This document shows positions 20,898-30,035 of a DNA stretch of 34,409 bases, piece after piece. This DNA comes from an uncultured Eubacteriales bacterium (GTDB lineage Bacteria; Bacillota; Clostridia; Oscillospirales; Acutalibacteraceae): contig CAKSQT010000012.1 in NCBI GenBank assembly GCA_934486755.1, forward strand, positions 1 through 34,409. Direction: 5' to 3'. The translations under genes and the position numbers were made by a program. The notes under the pieces were generated by a model. It searched no databases. It was not told the DNA's origin and saw only the letters and a program-made list of their open reading frames with translations. The first letter of the stretch is position 1. Each line of letters starts with the position of its first letter.

Positions 20898-23300
20898 ATG
20901 ACAAAATTTACAGCACCTCAGCTTTCCGCTATGATCGAGCGTAAACTGTCTCACAATTTCGGCGTTACTCCCGAACAGGCTTCGGACGAACTTTTTTACA
21001 AAGCCTGCGTTTTGGTACTGCTTGAAATAATGAGCGAGCGCCGCGCCGCCTTCAAAAAGGCGACCGACGAGCAGGAGGCAAAAACCGTTTACTATCTCAG
21101 TATGGAGTTTTTGATGGGCCGCTCGCTTAAAAACACCCTTTACAATCTTGACCTTACCAATACTATGAGCCGCGCGCTTGCAAAGTTTAAGGTAAAGCTC
21201 GATAAGCTCTATGATTTTGAGCCCGACGCGGGGCTTGGCAACGGCGGTCTCGGCAGACTTGCCGCCTGCTTCCTCGACGGTCTTTCAACGGGCAGTTATC
21301 CCGCAATGGGATACTGTATACGCTACGAGCTTGGAATTTTCCGTCAGAAGCTGGTTGACGGCTGGCAGACCGAAATGCCCGATTTCTGGCTCCCCGGCGG
21401 CGGCGTTTGGCTTGAACCGAGACCCACCTCCGCTGTTGACGTACAGTTTGACGGCCACATAAACGAATGGTGGGACGGCGCCTATCACCACGTGGAGCAT
21501 GTTGACTATACAAGCGTTCACGCAGTTCCCTATGACCTTATGGTTGCGGGTAAGGACGGTAAAACGGTAAACGTTCTGCGTTTGTGGAGCGCCGAGTGTC
21601 AGGACTTTGATATGTCGGCGTTCAATCAGGGCGATTATGTCCGTGCGCTTGAACAGCGCGCTATGGCTGAGGCTATTTCAAAGGTTCTTTATCCTGAGGA
21701 TAATCACATGGAGGGTAAATCCCTGCGCCTGCGCCAGCAGTATTTCCTTGTTTCCGCTTCAATTCAGGATATACTCAACCGCCATTTGAGGAAATACAAC
21801 ACGCTTGACAATCTTCCCGAGAAGGTTGCCATTCACATAAACGATACCCACCCGACCCTTTCTATACCCGAGCTTATGCGTTTCCTGCTTGACGAGTGCG
21901 GATATTCGTGGGATAAGGCGTGGAGCCTTGTTAAGCGCACAGTTGCTTACACCAACCACACCATTATGTCGGAGGCTCTTGAATGTTGGTCGGAGACTCT
22001 GTTTAAGGAAAGACTTCCGCGTATCTATCAGATAGTTAAGGAAATAGACAGGAGATTCCGCGAGGAGGTTATAACCCTCACGGGCGACCGCGCCCTTGCC
22101 GAGCGCACCGCTATCGTTGCAAACGGTGTTGTCAGAATGGCTAACCTCTGCGTTGCTACCTGCCACACCGTAAACGGCGTTTCAAAGCTCCACAGTAAAA
22201 TACTTGTTGACGAGCTGTTTAAGGATTACTACGGTATGACCCCCAACAAGTTCACCAACGTTACCAACGGTATTGCGCACAGAAGATGGCTTTGTCAGGC
22301 AAATCCCGAGCTTACGGCATACCTTACCGAGCTTATAGGCGACGGATTTATTATGGATGCTTCGCAGCTTGATAAGCTCTCGCAGTTTGAGGACGATAAG
22401 ACCGTGCTTGCGCGTCTTGCCGAAATTAAGCGTTCAAACAAGGCTCGCTTTGCCGACTATGTAAAGGCGCAGTATGACGTTACCCTCAACCCCGATTCGA
22501 TTTTCGATATGCAGGTTAAGCGACTGCACGAGTATAAGCGTCAGCACCTCAACGCGCTCAATATAATCACGGATTATATCAAGCTCAAAGAAAATCCGAA
22601 TATGGACTTCACTCCGAAGACCTATATCTTCGGAGCAAAGGCGGCTCCCGGATACCTCTTCGCAAAGGAAATTATACAGATGATCTACCGTCTGTCCGAG
22701 GTTATCGACAATGACCGTTCTGTGAGCGACAAGTTAAAGGTACTGTTCCTTGAAGACTACCGCGTTACCCTTGCCGAGCTGATGATTCCTGCCGCCGATA
22801 TAAGCGAGCAGATCTCTCTTGCTTCGACCGAGGCGAGCGGAACGGGCAATATGAAGCTAATGATGAACGGCGCTGTCACCCTCGGAACTGAGGACGGCGC
22901 AAACGTTGAAATTCATCAGGCTGTCGGCGACGACAATATCATCATCTTCGGTATGAGAACGCCCGAGGTTCTTTCGTTGCAGAAAAACGGCTACTCGCCG
23001 ATACAGTACTACAACAACAATGCCGAGCTTCGCTCCGCGCTTGATTTCATAGGTAAGGGAATAGGCGGTCAGACGTTTGACAACATCTATAACACGCTTA
23101 AAAACGTTGACCATTATATGGCGCTTGCCGACTATGCGGATTACTGCAACGCTCAGCACAGGGCGACAAAGCTGTATAACGACCGCGAAACCTGGGAAAA
23201 AATGTCCCTTGTAAACATTGCTAAATCGGGCATTTTCTCGGCAGACCGCTCAATAAAGGATTATGCTGAGAATATCTGGCATATCAAGCCCGTAAAATAA
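20898..23300 (+). CDS. glgP: Glycogen/maltodextrin phosphorylase
   Basis: 800 residues, a normal length for the GT35 family. It releases glucose-1-phosphate from alpha-1,4-glucans with PLP as cofactor. Visible: YYLSMEFLMGRSLKNTLYNL, PDAGLGNGGLGRLAACFLDG, NDTHPTLSIPELMR, VKRLHEYKRQHLNALN and the PLP site EASGTGNMKLMMNGAVTLGT, where Lys653 should bind PLP. The ribosome binding site is CGGAG in AACGGAGAAC. The next gene, a GH13 amylase, starts eight bases after the stop, making a glucan-degrading pair. The wide natural range of GlgP/MalP means glycogen or maltodextrin could be the main substrate. Confidence 0.96.
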   Translation: MTKFTAPQLSAMIERKLSHNFGVTPEQASDELFYKACVLVLLEIMSERRAAFKKATDEQEAKTVYYLSMEFLMGRSLKNTLYNLDLTNTMSRALAKFKVKLDKLYDFEPDAGLGNGGLGRLAACFLDGLSTGSYPAMGYCIRYELGIFRQKLVDGWQTEMPDFWLPGGGVWLEPRPTSAVDVQFDGHINEWWDGAYHHVEHVDYTSVHAVPYDLMVAGKDGKTVNVLRLWSAECQDFDMSAFNQGDYVRALEQRAMAEAISKVLYPEDNHMEGKSLRLRQQYFLVSASIQDILNRHLRKYNTLDNLPEKVAIHINDTHPTLSIPELMRFLLDECGYSWDKAWSLVKRTVAYTNHTIMSEALECWSETLFKERLPRIYQIVKEIDRRFREEVITLTGDRALAERTAIVANGVVRMANLCVATCHTVNGVSKLHSKILVDELFKDYYGMTPNKFTNVTNGIAHRRWLCQANPELTAYLTELIGDGFIMDASQLDKLSQFEDDKTVLARLAEIKRSNKARFADYVKAQYDVTLNPDSIFDMQVKRLHEYKRQHLNALNIITDYIKLKENPNMDFTPKTYIFGAKAAPGYLFAKEIIQMIYRLSEVIDNDRSVSDKLKVLFLEDYRVTLAELMIPAADISEQISLASTEASGTGNMKLMMNGAVTLGTEDGANVEIHQAVGDDNIIIFGMRTPEVLSLQKNGYSPIQYYNNNAELRSALDFIGKGIGGQTFDNIYNTLKNVDHYMALADYADYCNAQHRATKLYNDRETWEKMSLVNIAKSGIFSADRSIKDYAENIWHIKPVK

Positions 23301-23308
23301 AGGTGAAT

Positions 23309-25162
23309 ATGGAATATTATCCTTTTGATTCAAGAAATTCTTTGTACCGCAGTAAACTCGGAGCCGTTGCCGACGGGGAGACCTTTCGGCTGCGGCTGTT
23401 ACTGCATAATGACGCCCACGTTTACGAGGCGTTTTTGCTGTTTTCGGACGATTTCGGCAACACAAGCCAAATAAAGCTCGAAAAACGCGAACAGCTTGAA
23501 AACTACCGCTTTTACGACTGCGAGGTCACGCCGAAAAACGGCATATATTGGTATTCGTTCCGCTACACAAGCGAGTACGGCGAGTTTTATGTAAACCGAG
23601 AGAAGCACTCACTCGGAATAGTTTCGCGGGAAAAGCGCAAGGCTTGGCAGCTTACCGTTTATGACGGTAATTTTAAAACTCCCGATTGGCTCAGCGGCGG
23701 CATAATCTACCAAATTTTTCCCGACCGCTTTTTTGCGGCGGGTGAAAAGAAAGAAAATGTCCCGACGGACAGATTTTTGTGCGGCGATTGGTCAAAACAG
23801 CCCGAATACCGACAGAACAACGGTCCCTGCTCGCTCGGGAACGACTATTACGGCGGCGATTTTAAGGGGATAGAGCAAAAGCTCGGCTATTTAAGCGAAC
23901 TCGGCGTAAGCTGTATCTATATGAACCCCGTTTTTGAGGCGCACTCAAACCACCGCTACAACACGGCGGACTATATGAAGTTAGACCCGCTCCTCGGCAA
24001 TGAAAAGGACCTGCAATCGCTGATAGAAGCGGCGAAAAAGCGCGGCATTTACATAGTGTTTGACGGCGTTTTTTCCCACACGGGGGACGACAGCAGGTAT
24101 TTTAACCGCTATAACCGCTATGATACCGTCGGCGCTTACAACTCAACGCAGTCGCCGTATTACAGCTGGTATAAGTTCAATAATTATCCCGACAGCTATT
24201 CGGCGTGGTGGGGCGTTCCGTCCCTCCCCGAAACCAACGAGGAAGACCCGTCCTTCACCGAATTTATAACGGGAAAAAACGGAGTTATAAGATATTGGCT
24301 TAAAAAAGGCATACGCGGTTGGCGGCTTGACGTTGCCGACGAACTGCCCGACGCTTTTTTGGATAACATCAGAAAGGCTGTAAAGGCAGAGGGCGCGGAT
24401 AAATTCCTTTTGGGCGAGGTCTGGGAGGACGCGACAAATAAGATAAGCTACGGCGCAAGAAGAAAGTTTTTGCGCGGCAGTCAGCTTGATTCGGTTATGA
24501 ACTACCCGTTCAGCGAGGCAATTTTTGCTTTCTTAAAGGGCGGCAACGCCGACGAGCTTATGGACAGCGTGCTTGACATTATCGAAAACTATCCGCCCGA
24601 GGCGGTAAAGCTCCTTATGAATCATATCGGCACGCACGACACCGCGCGCGCCATAACCCGTCTCGGTATAGACGACGAATATGTGGGCGATCGCGCTTGG
24701 CAGTCTTCGCGCGTTATGACCTATGACGAATATTCAAAGGGCGTAAGGCTTTTAATGCTTGCCGCCGTTCTGCAATACACCCTGCCTGGCGTGCCGTCGC
24801 TCTACTACGGCGACGAAGCGGGTCTTGCGGGCTACGGCGACCCGTTCTGCCGCGGCACCTACCCTTGGGGTAAGGAAAACGCCGCGCTTGTTGAGTTTTA
24901 TAAAAAACTCGGTAAAATGAGAAGAAGCAACAAGGCGTTTGACAACGGCGAGTTTATTCCCATATACGCCTCGTTCGGCAGCGTTATCTACGAACGAAAA
25001 AAAGGCGCAAGCTCGGTGTTAGTCGCGGTGAACCGCTGGTGCGAGCCTGCCTACGCCGATATACCCGAACGATTCAGGACGGCAAAGGCGCTGTTCGGCG
25101 AATATGACGGCGCGGACAGACTTCTTATCCCCGCGCAGGGCTTTGTAATCCTTAAAAAATAA
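23309..25162 (+). CDS. GH13 alpha-amylase family glucan hydrolase (neopullulanase/cyclomaltodextrinase type)
   Basis: 618 residues without signal peptide, so cytoplasmic. Residues 1-110 form a beta-rich N-terminal domain similar to CBM34. The catalytic barrel follows: GGIIYQIFPDRFF, VFDGVFSHTG, GWRLDVADE (Asp341, nucleophile), LLGEVWED (Glu370, acid/base), and HIGTHDTAR (Asp444). A beta-sheet domain closes the protein. Such enzymes cut alpha-1,4 (sometimes 1,6) links in maltodextrin, cyclodextrin or pullulan. A GTG six bases upstream is part of the ribosome binding site, so the ATG at 23309 is used. It is paired with glgP and would debranch or shorten its substrate. Confidence 0.92.
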   Translation: MEYYPFDSRNSLYRSKLGAVADGETFRLRLLLHNDAHVYEAFLLFSDDFGNTSQIKLEKREQLENYRFYDCEVTPKNGIYWYSFRYTSEYGEFYVNREKHSLGIVSREKRKAWQLTVYDGNFKTPDWLSGGIIYQIFPDRFFAAGEKKENVPTDRFLCGDWSKQPEYRQNNGPCSLGNDYYGGDFKGIEQKLGYLSELGVSCIYMNPVFEAHSNHRYNTADYMKLDPLLGNEKDLQSLIEAAKKRGIYIVFDGVFSHTGDDSRYFNRYNRYDTVGAYNSTQSPYYSWYKFNNYPDSYSAWWGVPSLPETNEEDPSFTEFITGKNGVIRYWLKKGIRGWRLDVADELPDAFLDNIRKAVKAEGADKFLLGEVWEDATNKISYGARRKFLRGSQLDSVMNYPFSEAIFAFLKGGNADELMDSVLDIIENYPPEAVKLLMNHIGTHDTARAITRLGIDDEYVGDRAWQSSRVMTYDEYSKGVRLLMLAAVLQYTLPGVPSLYYGDEAGLAGYGDPFCRGTYPWGKENAALVEFYKKLGKMRRSNKAFDNGEFIPIYASFGSVIYERKKGASSVLVAVNRWCEPAYADIPERFRTAKALFGEYDGADRLLIPAQGFVILKK

Positions 25163-25176
25163 TTTTTTGATATAAA

Positions 25177-25210
25177 AAGGCTCACATCTTTTTTGAGAGA
25201 TGTGAGCCTT
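25177..25210. terminator. Bidirectional terminator between the amylase and uronate operons
   Basis: AAGGCTCACATCT and AGATGTGAGCCTT form a perfect 13-bp stem around eight bases. On the minus strand the stem is followed by TTTATATC and a further T-run, so it ends the uronate operon there; it can also stop the glgP-amylase transcript. Confidence 0.8.
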
Positions 25211-25231
25211 CTAATATCTAACGTCTAAATT
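25210..25231 (-). repeat. Third copy of the TTAGANN heptad repeat
   Basis: On the minus strand TTTAGACG, TTAGATA and TTAGA follow directly on the stop codon of the 25230 gene. It matches the outer ends of the composite element at 12677 and 13757. Confidence 0.7.
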
Positions 25232-26402
25232 ACCATTTAACGCTCCAACGTTCCTTATATCCGCCGAACATATCGCGCGGAGTGTTTTCGCCGCCCTTAT
25301 ACTTAGAGGAGGCAATGCGCTCGCCGAGCATTTTGTCAAAAAGTTCGGTATCAAACGGAAGTTCAATCTCCTTTGAGCCGCACCAGGAAGAAAGGTATGC
25401 GGCGTTGGAAATTGTCAGTTCGTTGATGCCCTCGGTGCCGTTTGAGATAAGCGCCTCGCCGTTCAGCACGGCGTTCGCGAAGTTTGAAAGTATGCCCTTG
25501 TGAGCGGTCTCAGGGAACTGCGGAGTATATTCGCTGTATTCAATTTCGCAATCAAAGGTTCGCTGATTTGAAGTGAAGCACAGCTCGCGTTCCGACTTTT
25601 TAAGCCGCCACAGTTTTAAAACCCCGTTTTCTATTATGCATTTGCCCCTGTCGCCCGATATTTCAAGGCGGTTTGTACCCGGATATTCGCCCGTTGAGGT
25701 GATAAATACGCCCGTTGCACCGTTTTTGTAACGGGTGCGTATGGTAACGTCGTCCTCGACCTCTATGTTATGGTATTTCCCGACATCGCAAAAGGCGGTC
25801 ACGGCGCACGGCATACCGCATATCCATTGCCATAAATCAAGGTTGTGCGGCGCCTGATTGAGCAGAACTCCGCCGCCCTCGCCTGCCCAGGTGGCGCGCC
25901 ATTTTCCTGAATCGTAATAGCTTTGCGTGCGGTACCAGTTTGTGACTATCCAAACGGTGCGTTTGAGTTCGCCCAGCTCGCCGCTCTTTACTATCTCCCT
26001 TGCCCTGCGGTATATACCGTTGGTGCGCTGATTAAACATTATCGCAAATACTTTTCCGCTTTTTTCGGCGGTTTTATTAAGCCTTTGCGCCGAAGATACG
26101 CTTATGTCAACGGGCTTTTCAACCAAAACGTGCTTGCCCGCGTTTAACGCCGCTTCGGCTATTTTCGCGTGGCTAGGGTGCGGGGTTGCGATTATCACCG
26201 CGTCGATATCCTTATCTTTCAAAATATCCCCGAAATCCGTGAAAACCGGAATTTCGGGGAATTTTTCGCGCAGGAAATCACACCTCTCGGCTGAATTGTC
26301 GCACAAAGCCGAGAGTGTAAGTCCCTTTATTTCACCGTTGTTTATACAGATTGCGTGCGCCGTACCCATATTTCCGACGCCGATTATTGCGGTTTTTAAC
26401 AT
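25230..26402 (-). CDS. Gfo/Idh/MocA family oxidoreductase, second of a tandem pair
   Basis: About 390 residues. The N-terminal Rossmann fold is clear (LKTAIIGVGNMGTAHAICIN), with LVEKPVDISVSS carrying the EKP motif and GGGVLLNQAPHNLDLWQWIC the conserved His region of the C-terminal domain. These enzymes oxidise or reduce sugars with NAD(P). It is about half identical to its upstream neighbour by eye (shared MFNQRTN-IYR, WRATW-GEGGGVLLNQ-PH, WQWICGMP). Starts at 26411 (GTG), 26408 and 26402 (ATG) are all possible; 26402 gives the most typical N-terminus. Last gene of the uxu operon. Confidence 0.88.
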   Translation of the reverse strand: MLKTAIIGVGNMGTAHAICINNGEIKGLTLSALCDNSAERCDFLREKFPEIPVFTDFGDILKDKDIDAVIIATPHPSHAKIAEAALNAGKHVLVEKPVDISVSSAQRLNKTAEKSGKVFAIMFNQRTNGIYRRAREIVKSGELGELKRTVWIVTNWYRTQSYYDSGKWRATWAGEGGGVLLNQAPHNLDLWQWICGMPCAVTAFCDVGKYHNIEVEDDVTIRTRYKNGATGVFITSTGEYPGTNRLEISGDRGKCIIENGVLKLWRLKKSERELCFTSNQRTFDCEIEYSEYTPQFPETAHKGILSNFANAVLNGEALISNGTEGINELTISNAAYLSSWCGSKEIELPFDTELFDKMLGERIASSKYKGGENTPRDMFGGYKERWSVKW

Positions 26403-26411
26403 ATTCATCAC

Positions 26412-27590
26412 TTATTTGCTTGCGCTGCCCTTGTATGTTGCAGACGTATCGGCAAAGACCGCTTTTGTTTCCTTTTTTCTGCGCGAGGTTGTAACGCGTT
26501 TCATAAGCTCGTTGTAGTAAAGCTCCTCGTCAAACGGAATTTCAACCGTTTTGCCGAGCCATGATGAAAGGTGCATTGCGTTTGAAAGGGTGAGTCCGTT
26601 TATACCCTCTTTTCCGTTCGCTACAAGCGGGGTTCCCCTTAATATCGCGCCGCCCCAGGCGTTGAGCACGCCGATATGCTGTTCGTTCTTGCCGTCAAGT
26701 TCTATTTCAAGTTCGGCTGATTGCGGGCACGCAAAGGATTCCTTGTTTGTCGCCGAGAATTCAGGCTCGCTCATTTCATATTCCAAAACGGTGAGTTTTT
26801 CGTCCTCTGCCACTATTTTTGCGCCGTCCATCTGTATTTCAAAGCGGTTTGAGCCGTTTGCGTCGCCCGTTGAGGTGACGAACACGCCAGTTGCGCCGTT
26901 TTCGTACTCAACATAGGCGGTAACGTCGTCCTCAACCTCTATATCGTGCCATTTGCCGTATTGCAGGTGCGCTTCGACCTTTTTCGGCATACCGCATATC
27001 CACTGCCACAAGTCAAGCTGGTGCGGACACTGGTTGAGCAGAACTCCGCCGCCCTCGCCAGACCAGGTAGCGCGCCACGCGCCCGAATCGTAGTACGCCT
27101 GCGGGCGGTACCAGTTAGTTATCAGCCAATTGGTTCTTCTTATCTGACCGTATTTGCCCGATTGCACAAGCTCGCGCATTTTGCGGTATATGCAGTTGGT
27201 GCGCTGATTGAACATCATACCGAACACAACGTTGCTTTTTTCAGCGGCGGCGTTCATTTCGCGCACCTGCTTTGTGTAAACCCCCGCAGGCTTTTCAACC
27301 ATAACGTGAATACCCTTTTCCATACACATTATCGCGTATTTCGGGTGGTCGTAATGCGGAACCGATACAATGCAGGCGTCAATTTTGCCGCTTGAAAGCA
27401 TTTCCTCAGCCGTGGGATAAAGCAGAACGCCCTCGGGCAGATTTTCCTTTGCCCATTCAAGACGGTCGGGGTTTATATCCGCAACCGCGGTAAGCTCAAA
27501 ATCGGGGCATTTGCCCTCCGCCACGTTTTTTGCGTGGGCAGAACCCATATTTCCTATACCGATTATACCGAGACGAATTTTCTTATCCAT
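26412..27590 (-). CDS. Gfo/Idh/MocA family oxidoreductase, first of a tandem pair
   Basis: 392 residues. DKKIRLGIIGIGNMGSAHAK opens a Rossmann fold, VEKPAGVYTKQVRE has the EKP motif, and GGGVLLNQCPHQLDLWQWIC follows. The frame is open far upstream of the ATG at 27590, but AAAAGGAGC stands directly before it and the upstream part has no similarity to the family. Thirteen bases separate it from the TIM-barrel gene before it. The nearly abutting paralog after it implies tandem duplication with specialisation. Substrate could be an inositol, glucose or uronate derivative; the operon points to the latter. Confidence 0.9.
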   Translation of the reverse strand: MDKKIRLGIIGIGNMGSAHAKNVAEGKCPDFELTAVADINPDRLEWAKENLPEGVLLYPTAEEMLSSGKIDACIVSVPHYDHPKYAIMCMEKGIHVMVEKPAGVYTKQVREMNAAAEKSNVVFGMMFNQRTNCIYRKMRELVQSGKYGQIRRTNWLITNWYRPQAYYDSGAWRATWSGEGGGVLLNQCPHQLDLWQWICGMPKKVEAHLQYGKWHDIEVEDDVTAYVEYENGATGVFVTSTGDANGSNRFEIQMDGAKIVAEDEKLTVLEYEMSEPEFSATNKESFACPQSAELEIELDGKNEQHIGVLNAWGGAILRGTPLVANGKEGINGLTLSNAMHLSSWLGKTVEIPFDEELYYNELMKRVTTSRRKKETKAVFADTSATYKGSASK

Positions 27591-27603
27591 AAAAATGCTC
27601 CTT

Positions 27604-28350
27604 TTAAAATCCGCGCGAGCGGAGGTAGTCATAACTGCGTTTAAGGCAGTTAAACGGGTCCTCGCCGCCGCAGTCGTCCTGCTCGACAAGCATATACCTT
27701 GTCCCCGAGCTTTCCGCCTTTTCAAAAACACGGTCAAAATTTATGTTTCCCTCGCCCAGCACCGCCATTTTTCTGCCGTAGGCGCAGTCTTTAAGGTGGA
27801 TACAGGGCACTCTGCCCGACAGCCTTTCAAGCCAATAGGCAGGGTCGCCGCCGCCGACCTGAACCCAATACGTATCAAGCGTAAAGCCCATTTCGTCGGG
27901 TGCGAACTCGTCGGCAAGCATACCGTATATGACCTTGCCGTTTATGTGCTTAAACTCGTTATCGTGATTGTGGAACATAAAGTATTTGCCGTTTTCCTTT
28001 AAGGCTCTCGCGGCTGGCTTTAAATCCTTTACAAAGTCTTCATAACAGTTGCCTTTTTCGTTGCCGAAGCCGTAATACCCAAGTCCGATATACTTGCAGT
28101 CAAGCACGTCATGCTCGCGCGATACCTTTTCCGCTTCGTCCCTGAGCCTTTCGAGCGGCACGTGGGTCAGAACACATTTTAATCCGTTTTTATCAAGCTG
28201 CTCTTTAAGCCACTCAGGCTCGTAAGCGCAAACTCCCGAAACCTGAACGTTTTTATAGCCTATGTCCGCTACTTTTTTAAGCGTTTCGGAAAGTGAGCTT
28301 ATGTCCTTGCAAAAATCCCTTACTGTGAATAACTGCGCGCCTATTTCCAT
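27604..28350 (-). CDS. Sugar phosphate isomerase/epimerase-like TIM barrel
   Basis: 248 residues. The protein opens with GAQLFTVRDFCKD and continues with GYKNVQVSGVCAYEPEWLKE, typical of AP-endonuclease-2-like sugar isomerases/epimerases. FMFHNHDNEF and TLDTYWVQVGGGDPAYWLER carry probable metal ligands, followed by IHLKDC and LGEGNINFDRV. Members interconvert ketoses or act on inosose and uronate derivatives. It lies between another TIM-barrel gene and two dehydrogenases, with AAGGAGT as ribosome binding site. Precise reaction unknown. Confidence 0.87.
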   Translation of the reverse strand: MEIGAQLFTVRDFCKDISSLSETLKKVADIGYKNVQVSGVCAYEPEWLKEQLDKNGLKCVLTHVPLERLRDEAEKVSREHDVLDCKYIGLGYYGFGNEKGNCYEDFVKDLKPAARALKENGKYFMFHNHDNEFKHINGKVIYGMLADEFAPDEMGFTLDTYWVQVGGGDPAYWLERLSGRVPCIHLKDCAYGRKMAVLGEGNINFDRVFEKAESSGTRYMLVEQDDCGGEDPFNCLKRSYDYLRSRGF

Positions 28351-28362
28351 TTTAAAAACTCC

Positions 28363-29208
28363 TTAAATCAGACTTTTAAATGCGTCAACCGCCGCCTTGA
28401 ACGCGGCTTCCTTGGTGGGATAGCTGTAAAGCGTGCCGACCTCGGAGGTATTGCCGTCCTTTTCAAGACCGGCAAGGCCGTCGAACACCGTCAGGTGCGG
28501 CTCAATTGTGAAGTCGCGCCCTCCGTTTGAAATAAAACCTGCGACTATTTTTTCAACGTTGCCGTCGCCCTTGCCCGCGGGGACAACCCTGCCGTCCCAA
28601 AGGGCGTCCTTTATGTGCATATATTTGATGTATTTGCCGAGCATATCCCACGCTTCAAGCGTGTCCTGTCCGCACTGAACAAAGTTTGCAGGGTCGAAAA
28701 TGCCTTTTATTTCGGGCAGAGCGCTGTGTATTTCAAGACATTCCTTTGCCTTTGCACCGTAAATGCCTTTTTCGTTTTCGTGGCAGAGGTCTATGCCGCT
28801 GTCCTTTGCAATATCAAGAAATTCACCGAGACGGGAAATAACCTCGTTCTTATAATCGTCAGTGTTTTTGCCTTCGGGTATGTAGAACGAGAAAAGGCGA
28901 ATGTTTTTCGCGCCCAAAATATCCGCCGTTTCAAGCGTGCGTTTTAATTTTTCTTTTTCGGCGCCGAAATCGTCCTTTTCAATGTCGATTTTTCCTATCG
29001 GTGAGCCTATCGACCAGGTTATAAGACCCGCGCCGTCCAGCTTTTGTCTTACTTCTTTTGCCTTTTCGGGCGATATATCCGAAACATTTATATCGTCAAC
29101 ATTTCGCATTTCAAGACCCGAAACGCCGTTTTCAAGCATAGCCTTTATCTGACCGTCTATAAGCGGACTTGCTTCGTCCGCAAAGGCGTTGATGTTTATA
29201 TTTTTCAT
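28363..29208 (-). CDS. Sugar phosphate isomerase/epimerase-like TIM barrel, second type
   Basis: 281 residues. NINAFADEASPLIDGQIKAM opens the barrel; IDLCHENEKGIYG, GIFDPANFVQCGQDT, YMHIKDALWDGRVVPAGKGD and FTIEPHL hold probable metal ligands (Glu, Asp, His, Glu). It differs clearly from its neighbour at 27604, so the two are not recent copies. Two bases separate its start from the SDR gene's stop side, in the same operon. Possibly an epimerase for the sugar whose dehydrogenases follow. Confidence 0.87.
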   Translation of the reverse strand: MKNININAFADEASPLIDGQIKAMLENGVSGLEMRNVDDINVSDISPEKAKEVRQKLDGAGLITWSIGSPIGKIDIEKDDFGAEKEKLKRTLETADILGAKNIRLFSFYIPEGKNTDDYKNEVISRLGEFLDIAKDSGIDLCHENEKGIYGAKAKECLEIHSALPEIKGIFDPANFVQCGQDTLEAWDMLGKYIKYMHIKDALWDGRVVPAGKGDGNVEKIVAGFISNGGRDFTIEPHLTVFDGLAGLEKDGNTSEVGTLYSYPTKEAAFKAAVDAFKSLI

Positions 29209-29210
29209 AA

Positions 29211-30035
29211 TTAAACTCCTGAATATGCGGAAAATCCGCCGTCGATAGGCAGGGTGATTCCCGTTACAAATCCTGCTTTTTCCTCGTCAAGCAGCCATTC
29301 GACCGCACCGTTAAGCTCGCTCGCCTCGCCGAAACGTCCCATAGGGGTCGAACGGAGTATTTTCTCGGTTCTGGCGGTGGGTGTGCCGTCTTCATTAAAG
29401 AGCAGACCGCGGTTCTGGTTGGTTACGAAAAATCCAGGAGCTATCGCGTTTACGCGTATGCCTTCCTTTGCGAAGTGGACGGCAAGCCAAGATGTGAAGT
29501 TGGATACCGCCGCCTTTGCCGCCGAATAAGCAGGTATTTTAGTAAGCGGACGGTAGGCGTTCATTGATGAAATATTCAGAACCGAACAACCCTTTCTGCC
29601 GAGCATATCGGTCATAAACACCTGACTCGGAAGAAGTACGCCTTTGAGGTTAAGGTCAAAAACAAAGTCGAATCCCTTTTCTTCAATGTTGAAGAATGTG
29701 AGGAAATCCTGCGCCGATTCGTCGCCGTTCTCGTATTCCTCGTGCAGAGTGGTGCATTTGGGGTTGTTTCCTCCTGCGCCGTTGATTAAAATATCGCACG
29801 CGCCGAGGTCTTTTAAAATGCTTTTATGCACCTGTTCGATATTCTCCCTGTCAAGCACGTTGCACTTGTAAGCGCGCGCCGTGCCGCCTGCGGCGGTTAT
29901 CTTATCAGCCGTCTTTTTTGCTGCCTCCTCGTTTAGGTCAAGCAATGCGACCTTTGCGCCCTTTGCCGCCAAAAATTCCGAAAATCCCGAGCAAAGAACT
30001 CCGCCTGCGCCTGTGATTACAACTACCTTATCCAT
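29211..30035 (-). CDS. uxuB: SDR-family D-mannonate oxidoreductase
   Basis: 274 residues, short-chain dehydrogenase. VVITGAGGVLCSGFSEFLAA is the NAD(P)-binding loop, INGAGGNNPKCTT is the distinctive stretch of the SDR D-mannonate (fructuronate) reductase group, and NISSMNAY with YSAAKAAVSN gives the catalytic Ser-Tyr-Lys. It interconverts D-mannonate and D-fructuronate in glucuronate breakdown. Its ATG overlaps the uxuA stop by one base (TAATG), so the two enzymes of consecutive steps are coupled. Confidence 0.92.
   Translation of the reverse strand: MDKVVVITGAGGVLCSGFSEFLAAKGAKVALLDLNEEAAKKTADKITAAGGTARAYKCNVLDRENIEQVHKSILKDLGACDILINGAGGNNPKCTTLHEEYENGDESAQDFLTFFNIEEKGFDFVFDLNLKGVLLPSQVFMTDMLGRKGCSVLNISSMNAYRPLTKIPAYSAAKAAVSNFTSWLAVHFAKEGIRVNAIAPGFFVTNQNRGLLFNEDGTPTARTEKILRSTPMGRFGEASELNGAVEWLLDEEKAGFVTGITLPIDGGFSAYSGV

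Noticed and set aside
27591..27737. 49 extra N-terminal codons for the first Gfo/Idh gene
   Set aside because: They overlap the end of the TIM-barrel gene and lack similarity to the Rossmann fold; AAAAGGAGC marks the start at 27590.
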